Notes under the pieces: model-generated
Told to the model about the DNA's origin: nothing
The model's input: only the letters and a program-made list of their open reading frames with translations
Databases searched by the model: none
Part shown: one piece after another, positions 1 through 6,514 of the stretch
Layout of the letters: every line of letters begins with the position of its first letter
How positions within the stretch are numbered: the first letter of the stretch is position 1
Program-made: the position numbers and the translations under genes
Source of the DNA: Xanthobacteraceae bacterium
GTDB taxonomy: Bacteria > Pseudomonadota > Alphaproteobacteria > Rhizobiales > Xanthobacteraceae
DNA length: 7,607 nt
Reading direction: 5' to 3'
Assembly (NCBI GenBank): GCA_030043175.1
Contig: JASHYD010000978.1
Coordinates: forward strand, 1 to 7,607

Positions 1-1
1 C

Positions 2-307
2 CTGTCCCTGACGACACTTGCCGGCGTCGCCGGTCTGTCCGAGTCGCGTCTGATGCGCGCCTTCACGGAATCGCTCGGAATCGCGTTGCGGCTCTATATT
101 CTGTGGCTGCGCGTGCAGCAGGCGTGCAGCGAACTGGCGGAGGGCGCGAGCGTCACCGAAGCGGCCGTGCGGGCCGGCTTTTCCGACGCCGCCCACCTGT
201 CGCGCACGTTCCGCCGCATGCTCGGAACGACGCCCGCGCGAGATCGCCGCCCGCCGCCGGGTGGCGCAGGGCGCTGCGGTCGAGGCGCGTTGATCGAGCA
301 CAGTTAG
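2..307 (+). CDS. AraC-family transcriptional regulator, C-terminal HTH part (5' truncated by window)
   Basis: The frame is open from base 2 to a TAG at 305-307, giving 101 visible residues. The protein clearly begins upstream, so the ATG at 53 is internal. It shows the two helix-turn-helix units of the AraC/XylS DNA-binding domain. The first runs over about residues 4-36 (LAGVAGLSESRLMRAF, then an SLG.. loop). The second runs over about residues 50-79 and carries the family signature VTEAAVRAGFSDAAHLSRTF followed by R-R-x-L-G-T-T-P. The remaining 20 or so residues are a Pro/Arg/Gly-rich tail unlike any domain. The protein would bind DNA in the cytoplasm and activate or repress a nearby promoter. 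Its ligand-sensing domain lies outside the window, so neither effector nor target can be inferred. No gene follows within 600 bases on this strand. Confidence 0.85.
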   Translation: MSLTTLAGVAGLSESRLMRAFTESLGIALRLYILWLRVQQACSELAEGASVTEAAVRAGFSDAAHLSRTFRRMLGTTPARDRRPPPGGAGRCGRGALIEHS

Positions 308-920
308 GTCCCGTCCAGAAATAAATGCCTCAAACTGTCGTCGCTTGTGGAAAGGCCGCAGCGCTTGGGATCGCCGCGGGCGCCCCCCCTCTTGCGGGCA
401 AGGGATTGACGCTCAGCGCGACCAAGGGGGCTCGCACTTGATGCCTTTGCCTTTGCGGCAGCGCCGTTCTTGGCGGAATAGAATGTGCATCCGCCGCCGC
501 TGCCAAATGGTGGTGCGCGCCGCGGCAACGCGCCACCGCTTCCTCGGGGGCGGTCGATGCATCCGACACGCCCTTCAACTTTGTAGGTGCCGGCGCCTTG
601 CCGGCCCCTTACGTCCCAGCTACGACATCCGTGCCTCGGTGGGGCGGCGGTCGCCGCACATTGCCAGCGCCTCGGGTCGACCTGCTGAAAAAAATGATGA
701 TCTACTCGCGACCGCTCACGCTTTACGGACGGCCGCCAACGCTAAGGGCTCGTCCATAAACACGTGAATCGCTCGGGTGTCGTACCCCGCGAAAGGAGCA
801 TCAGGCAACCACGCCATCATCGGCTTTGCCTAATCAGGTCACGTGATTACTGGATCGCCCGCTAGGCTCGCTCTTGGTTCCTCACTGGAACTTTCTGAAG
901 CACTTTGCGGTTGAGCTCTT
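308..920. other. Long non-coding stretch without a supportable gene
   Basis: About 600 bases separate the regulator from the next gene. Open frames on both strands are short, Arg/Pro-rich and typical of chance frames in GC-rich DNA. A 38-codon frame from ATG 325 to TGA 441 has an Ala/Gly-rich composition but no ribosome binding site. Plausible coding-like stretches then jump between plus-strand frames (about 440-480 and 545-760), so an unrecognisable decayed gene is possible but not shown. The last part (831-920) probably contains the promoter region of the iron permease gene. Confidence 0.4.
831..849. promoter_or_regulatory. Palindromic operator-like site upstream of the iron permease gene
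   Basis: TAATCA and TGATTA form a perfect inverted repeat separated by seven bases. The centre overlaps a second palindrome, TCACGTGA (838-845). It lies 71 bases upstream of the ATG at 921, where a dimeric regulator could bind near the promoter. The spacing and symmetry are what is seen; the regulator is unknown. It does not look like a canonical Fur box, which would be the expected operator for iron uptake. No clear -35/-10 pair was identified nearby. Confidence 0.3.
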
Positions 921-1361
921 ATGCGTAATCGAGTTTCCAGCAGCCCACCGGCCTGGGTCGAGTGGTTTGACGCGTTTGCTCACAAGACAGCGACGCTCTG
1001 CGGGAAGCCCGTTGTGTTTCTGTCAGCCGTCATCTCTGTCATCGTATGGGCGTGTACAGGTCCGTTATTTGGATTCAGTGATACCTGGCAGCTCGTCATT
1101 AATACAGGAACGACCGTCGTCACATTTCTCATGGTCTTCTTAATTCAAAATACTCAGAACCGCGATACTTTGGCGGTGCAGATTAAGCTATCCGAGCTTA
1201 TCATTGCTGTTAAAGGCGCCAAGAATCAGCTTGCTTCAGCAGAGGATCTCTCCGAGTCAGAATTGGAAAATCTTCGTAAAGAATATCACGCTCTTGCCGA
1301 GCGCGCGGAGAAGGCCCTGGAGGTTCGGCGCAGCAACAAAAAACCGCATCTGGTCGAGTGA
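921..1361 (+). CDS. Low-affinity iron permease family protein (small membrane protein)
   Basis: This is a 146-residue protein, complete from ATG 921 to TGA 1359-1361. A weak TTGAG at 911-915 sits five bases before the ATG. Seen in the sequence: a short N-terminus, an HKTATLCGKP entry at residues 21-30, a first membrane segment at about 31-50, the conserved stretch SDTWQLVINTGTTVVTFL (53-70) leading into a second membrane segment (about 57-75), then IQNTQNRD (75-82). The C-terminal half (about 83-136) is charged, helical and coiled-coil-like. This layout matches the bacterial proteins annotated as low-affinity iron permease family, named after yeast Fet4. The bacterial members are only about 130-160 residues with two membrane spans. 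Metal transport by these short forms is largely inherited from the family name, so the function is uncertain. It stands alone, with no iron-related neighbour and a palindrome upstream. Family assignment is confident; transport activity is not. Confidence 0.9.
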   Translation: MRNRVSSSPPAWVEWFDAFAHKTATLCGKPVVFLSAVISVIVWACTGPLFGFSDTWQLVINTGTTVVTFLMVFLIQNTQNRDTLAVQIKLSELIIAVKGAKNQLASAEDLSESELENLRKEYHALAERAEKALEVRRSNKKPHLVE

Positions 1362-1499
1362 GTTGCGCCGCTTCTTCTTTTGGGAGCACACCGCCAGCAC
1401 TGCGGCCACGAGCGCGTGGTCGAATGCGATTTTTCTTCTATTCGCAACATTTCCGATGGCGGCTGCGACGCCTGGTAGGCAGACGCCGATTTCGGCGCC

Positions 1500-1668
1500 C
1501 GTGCCGTCCAGCAGCGCAACGGGCGAACACCGTCACCGCCCAGTGATACGGGGACGATTATGCGGATGGGGCGGCCTGGAAATGCTTCGCACGAAGGACA
1601 CGCGGTGCGACCGCCGCGCCCGTGACGAGCGTCGCGATTGCGGCTCGGCAATGGACGGATCGATTCAT
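1500..1668 (-). pseudogene. Remnant of a Bug/TctC-family periplasmic solute-binding protein (N-terminus only)
   Basis: On the minus strand an ATG at 1668 opens a 27-residue Sec/Tat-like signal peptide (MNRSVHCRAAIATLVTGAA, then VAPRVLRA). Just after it, in the next frame (from 1585), comes AFPGRPIRIIVPVSLGG. This is the classic start of mature Bug (TctC/TTT-type) binding proteins, normally of the form YPSRPIRIIVPFAPGG. Restoring one base at about 1587 would give RAQAFPGRP with a normal signal peptidase site, so a one-base loss explains the break. A further frame change gives TVFAR (about 1520-1535), resembling the next conserved piece, and after that the match disappears. The family is normally about 320 residues, so some 85% is missing. 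Intact members capture carboxylates in the periplasm, either for TctAB transporters or as orphans. No transporter genes are present. The family call is firm; the exact ends are not. Confidence 0.65.
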
Positions 1669-1800
1669 CGAAGATGGACGCACCACCCTGGAATGCCGAT
1701 TAATTTCGCCTTTGCGACGGGTCATCGCCGTATCGCCATCAGCTTCGTGACCGGCACCCTGAAACCTCTGCGCGGCCTCCACAAATCCTGACACGAGGCG

Positions 1801-1850
1801 ACGGGCGGTTGAACACCGTCAGATGATGAGGAGTGTTTAACCTCGCCCGT
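1801..1850. repeat. Imperfect 16-bp hairpin with a 2-base bulge
   Basis: ACGGGCG (1801-1807) pairs with CGCCCGT (1844-1850). GTTGAACAC (1808-1816) pairs with GTGTTTAAC (1833-1841), including one G-T pair. CT at 1842-1843 is bulged and the loop is 1817-1832. No T-run follows on either strand, so it is not a standard terminator. It may be a REP-like extragenic palindrome, a protein-binding site or a structured RNA segment. It sits between two degraded minus-strand genes. Confidence 0.45.
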
Positions 1851-1910
1851 AACGAGAACCGGCATGGCCCGCCGATCGCGGCTCTGAGCACCCCTCAGGC
1901 ACCTCCTCGT

Positions 1911-2161
1911 CTAAAGCTGTCGCGCCCGCAGCCGCCTGGCAACGCGGTCGCTGTCCCGGAGCGCGACAGCAAGCCGTTCTTGCGCCTCGGATGACAGCGG
2001 TTCGGGCGGCAACCATGAAAACATACGGCCGGCGCACTCGGCGTCGGCGCTGGCTTCCAGAGGCGCCCATAGGGGCGTGGCGGCGGCGTCGTGAGGATCT
2101 CTCGCAACGGTCGCGGTTGATGGCGTTCGAGCTTTTCGAGCCGGCGCAGTCTCGTGATCAT
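1911..2161 (-). pseudogene. Small hypothetical gene, probably frameshifted
   Basis: A minus-strand ATG at 2161 follows a good ribosome binding site (GAGAAG, ending four bases upstream) and encodes MITRLRRLEKLE. This kind of start is seen in many short, often phage-associated hypothetical proteins. Further on, the coding-like sequence lies in a different frame, which runs to a TAG at 1911-1913: it contains PLWAPLEASADAECAG, then LPPEPLSSEAQERLAVALRD and an Arg-rich end. The ATG frame becomes Pro/Arg-rich and unlike protein. A single indel at about 2100-2130 would join the halves into a protein of about 82 residues. The alternative is an intact 87-residue frame starting at TTG 2174, but that would leave the ribosome binding site and ATG unexplained. 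I do not recognise a domain, and no function is proposed. Confidence 0.4.
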
Positions 2162-2179
2162 TGGTTCTTCTCAAAATAG

Positions 2180-2603
2180 CAACGCTCGCGATGGGCGGGC
2201 GATGGGAAAGTTTTTCGGGGTGGCGAGCGAGCGTCCGGTGAGGCGTGTCGAACCCCTGCTACGGTCCTTAAAGGGGGAGTAGGGCCCTCCGGTCGCCGGC
2301 TGCCACACACGGTCAAAGGCGGTCACCGCTCGGACGTTTCCGGGTCGCCCGGCCGCGGCGCCTTTGCGCGTTTCCGACGCTGCCGCTCCCGTATTCCGGA
2401 GCCATGCTGTTTGTCATGATGAGCGCCCATAGGGTTATCGCAAAGTCCACCGCCATCGTTAAGGATACGAGGGATCAGGTACGCCCAGCGGTATTACGGC
2501 CGTCGAAAGCACGATCGACGAACAAACGCGCGCGTCCAGGCGGCTCTCCGGCGTATGGTGCTGGGAGCTGCCTGTGGCGTTGCATCGGTGCCGCAGCACG
2601 GTG
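2180..2603. other. Gap without a recognisable gene
   Basis: More than 400 bases hold only short chance frames. A 66-codon plus frame from ATG 2404 has no ribosome binding site and no recognisable motif. No tRNA, IS end or repeat family was recognised. A short G-run/C-run stretch around 2268-2300 is not a clear hairpin. Confidence 0.4.
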
Positions 2604-2652
2604 AGCGAGCCCCAACAGCTTGTCCACTCGTTAGCTGTTGGGGCTTGCTTTT
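2604..2652 (+). terminator. Long terminator-like hairpin upstream of the ThDP enzyme gene
   Basis: The arms 2604-2620 (AGCGAGCCCCAACAGCT) and 2633-2649 (AGCTGTTGGGGCTTGCT) are complementary over 17 bp with one G-T pair. The loop is 12 bases (2621-2632) and four Ts (2649-2652) follow on the plus strand. This fits a rho-independent terminator for rightward transcription. No intact gene ends just upstream, and the hairpin lies 91 bases before the ATG at 2743. It could therefore end an upstream or non-coding transcript, or act in the leader of the ThDP gene as an attenuator. The short T-run makes the terminator call moderate; the hairpin itself is certain. Confidence 0.6.
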
Positions 2653-2742
2653 GTGTGGTGGCTTCAATTGAATTGACGGGGCGTCGCCGGGCATGCTTGC
2701 TTGCGTACGAGATCACCTCGCAATCCAAGTGGTACCGCGCCC

Positions 2743-4425
2743 ATGCCCAAACTCTACGAAGCCCTCGCAGAAGCATTCTTTGCGGAGGGAGTCGACACGC
2801 AGTTCGTCCTGATGGGCGACGGCAACATGCACTGGTCGACCGCTTTTGCCAAACTGCCTGGCGTACATACCGTCCACGTTAGACACGAGCACGCCACCGT
2901 AGCGGCGGCGACAGCCTACAACGTAGCTGCCGGCAAGGTCGCCGTTGCCTCCGTCACCTGCGGTCCTGGCGTGACCCAGGTGATGACGGCGCTGCCGGCC
3001 GCGGTTCGCGCTCGCCTGCCGATGGTGGTGTTCGCCGGCGAGTCGCCGATCAACGCCAAGTTCTACAACCAGTACATCGACCAGGCGCCCCTGGTGACGG
3101 CGACTGGGGCGCATTACATCGCCGCACATAGCGTGCCGCGCATGATGGACTACGTGCGCGAGGCCTTCCACATCGCCAAATACGAGCGGCGCCCAGTGGT
3201 GCTGGGCATTCCCTACGACCTGCAGAAGGTCGAATATATGGCCAACCAGCCCTACGAGACCTCGGCGATGTATCAGCCCAAGGTCGGGCGCATGCACCCC
3301 GATCCCGAGATCGTGGCTGACGCCGTCGACCGGCTGGCCGTAGCAAAGCGCCCGATCATCCTTGGTGGCCGGGGCGTGCTGCGCGCCGGCGCACGAGATG
3401 CGGTGGTAAAGCTCGCCGACCGGTGCGGCGCCCTACTCTCAAACACACTGCCGGTGCGCGGTATCTTCGACGACCATCCGTTCGGGCTCGGCACCACCGG
3501 CAGCTATTTCACGTCGTTGGGTAGGGAGATGTACCAGTCCGCGGACGTTGTGCTCGCGGTCGGCACGAGCCTTTCCTACTACGTGGGTGGCGGGCACTAC
3601 TTTGCAAGCGCCTGCAAGATCCAAGTGGACGATGCTCCACGCGGCTTGCGCGATGGGCAGAAGGCCGCCGACATCTACGTCAGATCAGATGCGCTCGTCG
3701 GCGTCGAGACAATCCTTGCCGGTCTCGACAAGAAGTTGGGCGTTGGCAAACCGACCGCGGCTGCGGTTCGCTCGAAAGAGCTCGCGCATCGCATCGCGAC
3801 CGAGCCGCCGGACTCGATGCCATTCGAGATCACGGCTGGGCTGCTAGATCCTCGCGAAGTGATCCGGGCAATCGACACCGTGGTTCCAAAGGACTGGGAC
3901 ATCGTCGTCGGCGGCGGCCATCAAGCCTATTTTAACACCCAGATGCGTGGCAGGCCGGCAGAGCGCTACACCACGATCCGTGAATTCGGTGCGGTCGGCA
4001 ACGGCCTGTCGTATGCCCTCGGGGTTGCCGCTGCGCGCCGGCAGGGTCGCGAGGGCAAGATCGTGTTGTTCGAAGGCGACGGTGGGCTCTTGTTCCATAT
4101 CCAGGAACTCGAGACGATCAAGCGTCAGGGATTTCGCATCCTGATCTGTGCGATGAACGACGGCGGATACGGCTCGGAGTTCCACAAGCTGCGCGCCGAC
4201 GGCCTCGACGATGGCTTGGCCGTGTTCGGCCGGCCCGCGCTCGAAAATATCGCTCGCGGCTTCGGCCTGTGCGGCCACGAGATTCGCGATGTGTCGGTAA
4301 TCCCGAAGCTGTTCGCCGACTTCGTCGCGCAGGGCGAAAGCGAAATGTGGAACGTCCAGATCTCCGATAAGGTCACGGCACCGGTCATCCGGCAGACCAT
4401 CAAGCGCGGGCACGGCAATATGTGA
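2743..4425 (+). CDS. Thiamine-diphosphate-dependent enzyme (acetolactate synthase-like / 2-oxoacid decarboxylase superfamily)
   Basis: This is a 560-residue protein from ATG 2743 to TGA 4423-4425. The frame also opens at TTG 2701, but the residues after ATG (MPKLYEALAEAFFAEGVD) match the usual N-terminus of the family. The ribosome binding site is weak (AAGTGG at 2727-2732). Three domains are visible: the pyrimidine-binding domain (about 1-170), with the likely catalytic Glu49 in RHEHAT and the CGPGVTQ turn at 73-79; a central Rossmann-like domain (about 187-325), with RPIILGGRGVLRAGA; and the pyrophosphate-binding domain (about 385-540), with GDGG at 445-448 and Asn472 in MNDGGYG, the standard GDG-x24-N metal/ThDP motif. 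All cofactor residues look intact. Relatives make or cleave C-C bonds on 2-oxoacids in the cytoplasm. Position 50 is His, where AHAS usually has Gln (RHEQ), so it is probably not a housekeeping AHAS and no small subunit is present. The substrate cannot be read from the sequence. It is a monocistronic-looking gene. Confidence 0.93.
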   Translation: MPKLYEALAEAFFAEGVDTQFVLMGDGNMHWSTAFAKLPGVHTVHVRHEHATVAAATAYNVAAGKVAVASVTCGPGVTQVMTALPAAVRARLPMVVFAGESPINAKFYNQYIDQAPLVTATGAHYIAAHSVPRMMDYVREAFHIAKYERRPVVLGIPYDLQKVEYMANQPYETSAMYQPKVGRMHPDPEIVADAVDRLAVAKRPIILGGRGVLRAGARDAVVKLADRCGALLSNTLPVRGIFDDHPFGLGTTGSYFTSLGREMYQSADVVLAVGTSLSYYVGGGHYFASACKIQVDDAPRGLRDGQKAADIYVRSDALVGVETILAGLDKKLGVGKPTAAAVRSKELAHRIATEPPDSMPFEITAGLLDPREVIRAIDTVVPKDWDIVVGGGHQAYFNTQMRGRPAERYTTIREFGAVGNGLSYALGVAAARRQGREGKIVLFEGDGGLLFHIQELETIKRQGFRILICAMNDGGYGSEFHKLRADGLDDGLAVFGRPALENIARGFGLCGHEIRDVSVIPKLFADFVAQGESEMWNVQISDKVTAPVIRQTIKRGHGNM

Positions 4426-4700
4426 GCATGTCGAACAGGTTGGCCCTTTTGGTTGCATGCAGGTCGATCTTCTGCGCCGCCAAACGGCTCGATCCCTTGG
4501 GTGACGACGCAAGTAAGCGGAATGCCGAGCTCGCGGGCGACACTTTGGATATAGGCCTAAAACTCGAGCTTCAGATTCATGGCAGACGCGAATAGAGAGG
4601 AATGTAGAACAACGTTGGTTTAAGCACTCGCATCGTCTATGGCGTAAGCCGCAAAGAGCTGCCGCAGCGCATCGTGTTCTGGCACCCGCTGCTGGGCCAG
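4426..4700. other. Gap with possible minus-strand coding debris
   Basis: No intact gene is present. On the minus strand one frame reads protein-like from 4619 to about 4435, containing AYIQSVARELGIPLTCVVTQG, but it is broken by a TAG just before that segment (about 4557-4559). Another minus frame ends at TAA 4620-4622 with a plausible C-terminus (QRVPEHDALRQLFAAYAIDD). Neither matches a family I recognise, and they overlap the upstream end of a plus-strand remnant, so I leave them unnamed. Confidence 0.3.
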
Positions 4701-4709
4701 ACCGAAAGG

Positions 4710-4926
4710 CTCGCCCGAACGCCCCGTTGCAGGCCGGAGGGTTCGGTCTATCGCGACAATGGGTTGACTCGGCGCATTGCGCCAGCGCCTTGCCAATTTT
4801 CCGCAGGACATCTGGCTCTACGAGATCGCGTGCCAATGGGCGCGCTTCGGTCAAGAGCAGACGTTCGTCGGTCGGTGCGGCAATGTCGGCGACGATATTG
4901 GCTCGCGCAGCTTCACCGGCGCGACC
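4710..4926 (+). pseudogene. Fragment of a DUF4037-domain protein
   Basis: Plus-strand residues encoded at 4768-4920 read LGALRQRLANFPQDIWLY, then ACQWARFGQEQTFVGRCGNV and GDDIGSR. This closely follows the signature of DUF4037 proteins as I recall it (YYPxDVWLYLLACQW, then QEExFVGR, then VGDELGSR). Upstream in a second frame, EGSVYRDNG (about 4736-4762) fits the piece that normally precedes it. An extra base near 4769 breaks the frame and creates an in-frame TGA. Downstream of GSR the family's conserved continuation (AARLVRD, then the YAPYSKWxGTAF region) is missing, and the sequence runs into the end of the convergent molybdoenzyme gene. DUF4037 proteins are usually 250-350 residues with an N-terminal nucleotidyltransferase-like part, and only about 70 residues survive here. 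The function of the family is unknown. The evidence is motif memory, not a search. Confidence 0.55.
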
Positions 4927-4992
4927 GGCGCGCCGTTATGCAGCCCGCCTTCCCGGGGCTTGCGCGCAAGCACGCACTCTGTCACGCGACGC

Positions 4993-6009
4993 TTAAGCGA
5001 CCGTCACCGCCACGACGTGAACGGCGTTTCGGGCTTTCTCGATGGGCTGCGCCGCGCCGCACGTGTCGGTGGCGCGGGCGGCGAGCGTAAAATCGCCAGG
5101 ACCGCTTGGCTGCCAATCGAAGGAAAAACGCTGCCAGGACCATTGCCGGCGCGGCTCGAGCCGCGCGGGCGACCAGCTCCTCCCGCCGTCGAGGCTGACC
5201 TCGGTCTTCGCGACGCCTGCGGCGGCCCGTGCCCATCCCCAGATTTCTATCGCTGACGCAGCGAGCGGACCCGGCGCGGGCGCGACGATGAAGGATTCGG
5301 GCGGCGCTTCCCACACCGGGCGCGTACCGCCGGTTACGGGGTCGGGATCGTTGTAAAGCACGGTCGTGAAGGGGCCGGTTGCGCGTCCGTCGCTGACCTC
5401 GAGCCGCCACAGCCACTTCACGGTGTTTCGTTCCGTAGTAGCCGGGGACGACTAGCGCAGCGGGTGACCATGTTCAGGTAAAAGAGGCTCGCCATTGATG
5501 GCGTAGGCCAGCAGGACACTTCCCTCGGCGAGCCGCTCAAGCGGCATGTCCTTTACGTACCATTTCGCGCTCACGTCGTCGTAGCGCCCATGGTCGAGGC
5601 CATAGGACCACAAGAACCGGGCTTCCGCGTGTACGCCGCTTGCCCGCAGCAGGGCGGCGAGATCGGCGCCACGCCAGACCACGTTGGCGACGCGCCGCAC
5701 CGCGAGGTCGGGGCGTCGTGGTGCACCGGCGCATTGGTGGAAGGTTTCGACCTCGCGCGCCGGCAACCGCATGATGTCGTCGAGTGTTAGCGACTGAGGC
5801 CGTGCGACAAGGCCCGCGATCTCAAGCCGCCAGGCGGCGGCGTCCGGCCGGGGGATTCCCATATGCGCCAGTACGAAGAGGTCGCGCTGTGGCGTCGTCG
5901 ACTCGATCACCTCGTGCGGCCGGCGTTCGTTCGAGCGATGATAACGCGCGGGGTTCATCGGCGCCGCAAACGAAGGCGCAGCTCGCTCGTGAGGAAGATC
6001 GCTCGTCAT
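4993..6009 (-). pseudogene. Sulfite oxidase-type molybdopterin oxidoreductase with internal stop from two compensating frameshifts
   Basis: The minus frame runs from ATG 6009 to TAA 4993-4995 (338 codons plus stop). It has one internal TAG (5452-5454). Residues 1-185 carry the molybdopterin-binding domain, with HQCAG at 91-95, so Cys93 is the likely Mo ligand, followed by VANVVWRGADLAALL and WSYGLDHG. Residues from about 197 carry the Mo-co dimerisation domain (VKWLWRLEV, then FTTVLYNDPDPVTGG, TRPVWEAPPESFIV and VSLDGGRSW). Between them the shifted frame spells LVVPGYYGT, exactly the expected family sequence after HPLR. A base is missing at about 5454-5456 and an extra A sits at 5426-5428, so the two shifts cancel. 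No signal peptide is seen, so a cytoplasmic enzyme oxidising sulfite or a related substrate would be expected if functional. There is no cytochrome partner nearby. Function is probably lost unless the indels are sequencing errors. Confidence 0.85.
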
Positions 6010-6514
6010 GGCTGCCGCACGAGCAGAGACAGCGCCGAATTCATCGGATCACAGCGAGCATTTTGGCTGGCTCCTCGCCTGCGTCCACCTAGAAGCTAGG
6101 GGCGTTCGACTAACACTGGCAATGGAAGTGGTCATTCCAATGACAATCAGGAGGGGCTACCGGAAGGGGCGGGCGAGGAAGCAAAATATTCAGTTCTCGA
6201 AGACTATGTTTCATTGAACCGGCGAAATAGCCCATCGACGCGATCATTGCCAGCCGATACATACCGGGCGTGGCAAGTGATGGCCAGGCGCAGCTGCAAT
6301 AGGCGCCACAACTTTCCAAAGTCCGCGCTAGAGTGGATCTGTCGTTCGAATGCCACCAACGATGAGGCATAAGTCGAACCAGCGAGCTCGAACAAGTACC
6401 CTCGTTTTCAGGGCGACGCGGATTACAACGAATCTCGCTGTAGGGTTCCTGCAGTAAGATCGATCAACAACGAGCGCAAAGTATGTGAGGCCGTCGCGCG
6501 CGTGGCGAATCGTC
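6010..6514. other. Gap upstream of the molybdoenzyme gene, no supportable gene
   Basis: This stretch holds the upstream side of the minus-strand molybdoenzyme gene and the degraded tail of the next minus-strand gene. Open frames of 60-86 codons on the minus strand (for example ending at 6110 and 6204) show no recognisable domain or good ribosome binding site. A small inverted repeat, TGGAA/TTCCA with a seven-base spacer, is at 6123-6139, about 115 bases upstream of the molybdoenzyme ATG. No mobile element ends were seen. Confidence 0.35.

Noticed and set aside
325..441. 38-codon frame from ATG 325, Ala/Gly-rich, resembling an export signal.
   Set aside because: There is no ribosome binding site and no polar N-region typical of a signal peptide, and the composition fits chance in GC-rich DNA.
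308..761. GTCCCGTCCAGAAATAA (309-325) and GGCTCGTCCATAAAC (748-762) look like a weak direct repeat that might mark IS ends.
   Set aside because: They are direct, not inverted, match only partly, and no transposase remnant lies between them.
1204..1791. A 195-codon plus-strand frame overlapping the end of the iron permease gene.
   Set aside because: It overlaps a real gene in another frame, is rich in Arg/Ser/His, and the downstream part is opposite the Bug remnant.
2250..2300. Sequence around GTCGAACCCCTGCTACGG was considered as a tRNA 3' end or attachment site.
   Set aside because: No cloverleaf can be folded upstream and no CCA or matching second copy is seen.
2743..4425. Assigning the ThDP enzyme as IlvB/acetohydroxyacid synthase.
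   Set aside because: The RHEQ motif is changed to RHEH, no small subunit gene is present and the context is not biosynthetic, so only the superfamily is claimed.
3844..4854. A 336-codon open frame on the minus strand, opposite the end of the ThDP gene.
   Set aside because: Most of it is the antisense shadow of the well-supported ThDP gene; composition is Arg/Ala/Cys-rich and no motif is seen.
6123..6139. TGGAA-N7-TTCCA inverted repeat upstream of the molybdoenzyme gene as an operator.
   Set aside because: Five-base arms are expected by chance at this length and no promoter elements flank it; mentioned only within the gap entry.
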